A stretch of 64,000 nucleotides of DNA from Anaerolineaceae bacterium (lineage in GTDB: Bacteria; Chloroflexota; Anaerolineae; Aggregatilineales; Phototrophicaceae): contig WGMX01000009.1 in NCBI GenBank assembly GCA_016124855.1, forward strand, positions 1 through 64,000, read 5' to 3'. Below the pieces are notes generated by a model. That model saw nothing but the letters and a program-made list of their open reading frames with translations. It was not told the origin of the DNA and searched no databases. The translations under genes and the position numbers were made by a program. Positions 63,056-64,000 of this stretch are shown here, piece after piece (the first letter of the stretch is position 1; the number at the start of each line of letters is the position of its first letter).

Positions 63056-64000
63056 ATGACGACTAAGGAACATGTTTCAGTTAGCAACACTACATTTATG
63101 ACTTCGCCCCACTATTTCTTCACATCGGAGTCGGTCTCTGAGGGGCATCCCGACAAAATGTGTGACCAGATTTCAGACTCGGTCTTGGATGCGATCTTCG
63201 AACAGGACCCCAACGCCCGTGTGGCTTGCGAAACCGCCACCACCACCGGATTGGTCTTGGTCATGGGCGAGATCACAACCCAAGCGTATGTGGATATTGA
63301 AAAACTGGTTCGCAAAACCGTGACCGAGATTGGTTACACTGACAGCGCCTACGGCTTTGATGCCAACACCTGCGCCGTTATTGTCTCGATTAAAGAGCAG
63401 TCATCTGACATTGCTCAAGGTGTTGACAAAGCGTTGGAAGCCCGCGAAGGAACGATGAGCGAAGCTGAAATCGCCGCGACTGGCGCAGGCGATCAAGGGA
63501 TGATGATCGGGTTTGCTTGCGATGAAACAGACGAATTCATGCCGCTGACTATCTCACTCTCGCACAAGTTGACTCGCCGTTTGGCTGAGGCGCGCAAGAG
63601 TGGTGAAGTCAAGTGGCTGCGTCCTGATGCCAAAAGCCAAGTCACGGTTGAATATGCTTATGGCAAACCCAAGCGTATTGATACTATCGTTATTTCCACA
63701 CAGCACGCGCCTGAAATTACCAATAAAGAAATTCACGCAACTGTCGTTGAAAAGATTATCAAACCGGTTGTTCCCGCCGAGCTGTTGGACTCACACACCC
63801 GTATTTTCGTCAATCCTACCGGACGATTTGTGACCGGCGGCCCACTCGGTGACGCTGGTTTGACCGGACGTAAGATCATTGTTGATACTTACGGCGGTGT
63901 CGCTCGTCACGGTGGTGGCGCGTTCTCCGGTAAAGACCCGACGAAGGTTGATCGCAGCGCCGCTTACATGGCACGTTACGTAGCCAAAAATGTGGTCGCC
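63056..64000 (+). CDS. metK: S-adenosylmethionine synthetase, 3' truncated
   Basis: The frame is open from the ATG at 63056 to the window end (315 codons). The protein shows '[20 protein letters not shown]', '[17 protein letters not shown]', '[15 protein letters not shown]', '[22 protein letters not shown]' and '[24 protein letters not shown]', all blocks of MetK, which makes SAM from methionine and ATP. A GGAGG site precedes the ATG. The upstream SAM-I riboswitch gives feedback control. Confidence 0.97.
   Translation, partial: MTTKEHVSVSNTTFMTSPHYFFTSESVSEGHPDKMCDQISDSVLDAIFEQDPNARVACETATTTGLVLVMGEITTQAYVDIEKLVRKTVTEIGYTDSAYGFDANTCAVIVSIKEQSSDIAQGVDKALEAREGTMSEAEIAATGAGDQGMMIGFACDETDEFMPLTISLSHKLTRRLAEARKSGEVKWLRPDAKSQVTVEYAYGKPKRIDTIVISTQHAPEITNKEIHATVVEKIIKPVVPAELLDSHTRIFVNPTGRFVTGGPLGDAGLTGRKIIVDTYGGVARHGGGAFSGKDPTKVDRSAAYMARYVAKNVVA

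Noticed and set aside
62836..63066. A 76-residue ORF before metK
   Set aside because: It covers the SAM riboswitch and terminator, so it is not a gene.
1..64000. CRISPR arrays, prophage or complete insertion sequences
   Set aside because: No regular direct repeats with spacers, phage structural genes or intact transposases were seen; only one decayed IS5-type fragment was found.

Overview
The window looks like a piece of a Chloroflexota chromosome, probably of the Anaerolineae group. This is an inference from gene content: Thr/Pro-rich extracellular tails (17734-18435), LysM-M23 envelope proteins, tandem bactofilin and HEAT genes, many GT-C membrane proteins, frequent TTG starts and GC content near 50 percent. 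No rRNA gene or phylogenetic marker was compared. Most of the sequence is ordinary dense coding DNA. There is no prophage, CRISPR array or intact insertion sequence.

Layout. 1-8342: a truncated SDR, a metallo-beta-lactamase-fold hydrolase, a glycerol-1-phosphate-dehydrogenase-like protein that has lost its metal ligands, a phosphohexomutase, membrane proteins and isocitrate dehydrogenase. 8572-10574: a response regulator and a GAF histidine kinase. 10651-13814: two overlapping GT-C membrane proteins. 13930-17130: an unusual molybdate locus with a PadR regulator, a ModA fused to a molybdopterin-oxidoreductase-like domain, a free-standing copy of that domain, and ModB, but no ModC. 17250-23780: a second receiver protein, a TP-rich secreted protein, an MFS transporter, then a bactofilin/HEAT/unknown set, a low-molecular-weight phosphatase and a metallophosphoesterase. 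25030-27562: two secreted hydrolases. 27688-34347: a polysaccharide cluster (RmlD, Nudix, three glycosyltransferases, a Wzz-like protein) with RNase HII embedded in it. 35016-47217: mixed metabolic and regulatory genes (SDR, TPR, chorismate mutase/DAHP synthase, YgjP-like protease, PucR, LysM-M23 peptidase, enoyl-CoA hydratase, methyltransferase, hemolysin III, family 4 uracil-DNA glycosylase). 47853-52947: a nucleoside/simple-sugar ABC importer with an enlarged permease. 53050-57964: GNAT, DedA, ExoD and a large FtsX-type permease. 58176-64000: hydroxyacid-oxoacid transhydrogenase, a dead IS5-family fragment, tRNA-Arg(ACG), a class IV aminotransferase, an ABC exporter, and a SAM-I riboswitch controlling metK, which runs off the end.

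The most interesting signals are the ModA-molybdopterin-domain fusion with its free-standing paralogue and PadR gene, the roughly 300-residue insertion in the ABC permease at 49399, lost or changed metal or cluster ligands in several enzymes, and a set of short dispersed repeats in the intergenic gaps (CTCAGTA-type and CTGATAG-type heptamers, CTTGGCG repeats, an ACACAAAG-type repeat, a GGGCGCAA hairpin). One heptamer array forms the start of a glycosyltransferase gene. Several operons end in clear rho-independent terminators, and three promoters fit a TTGANA-N17/18-TATAGT pattern.
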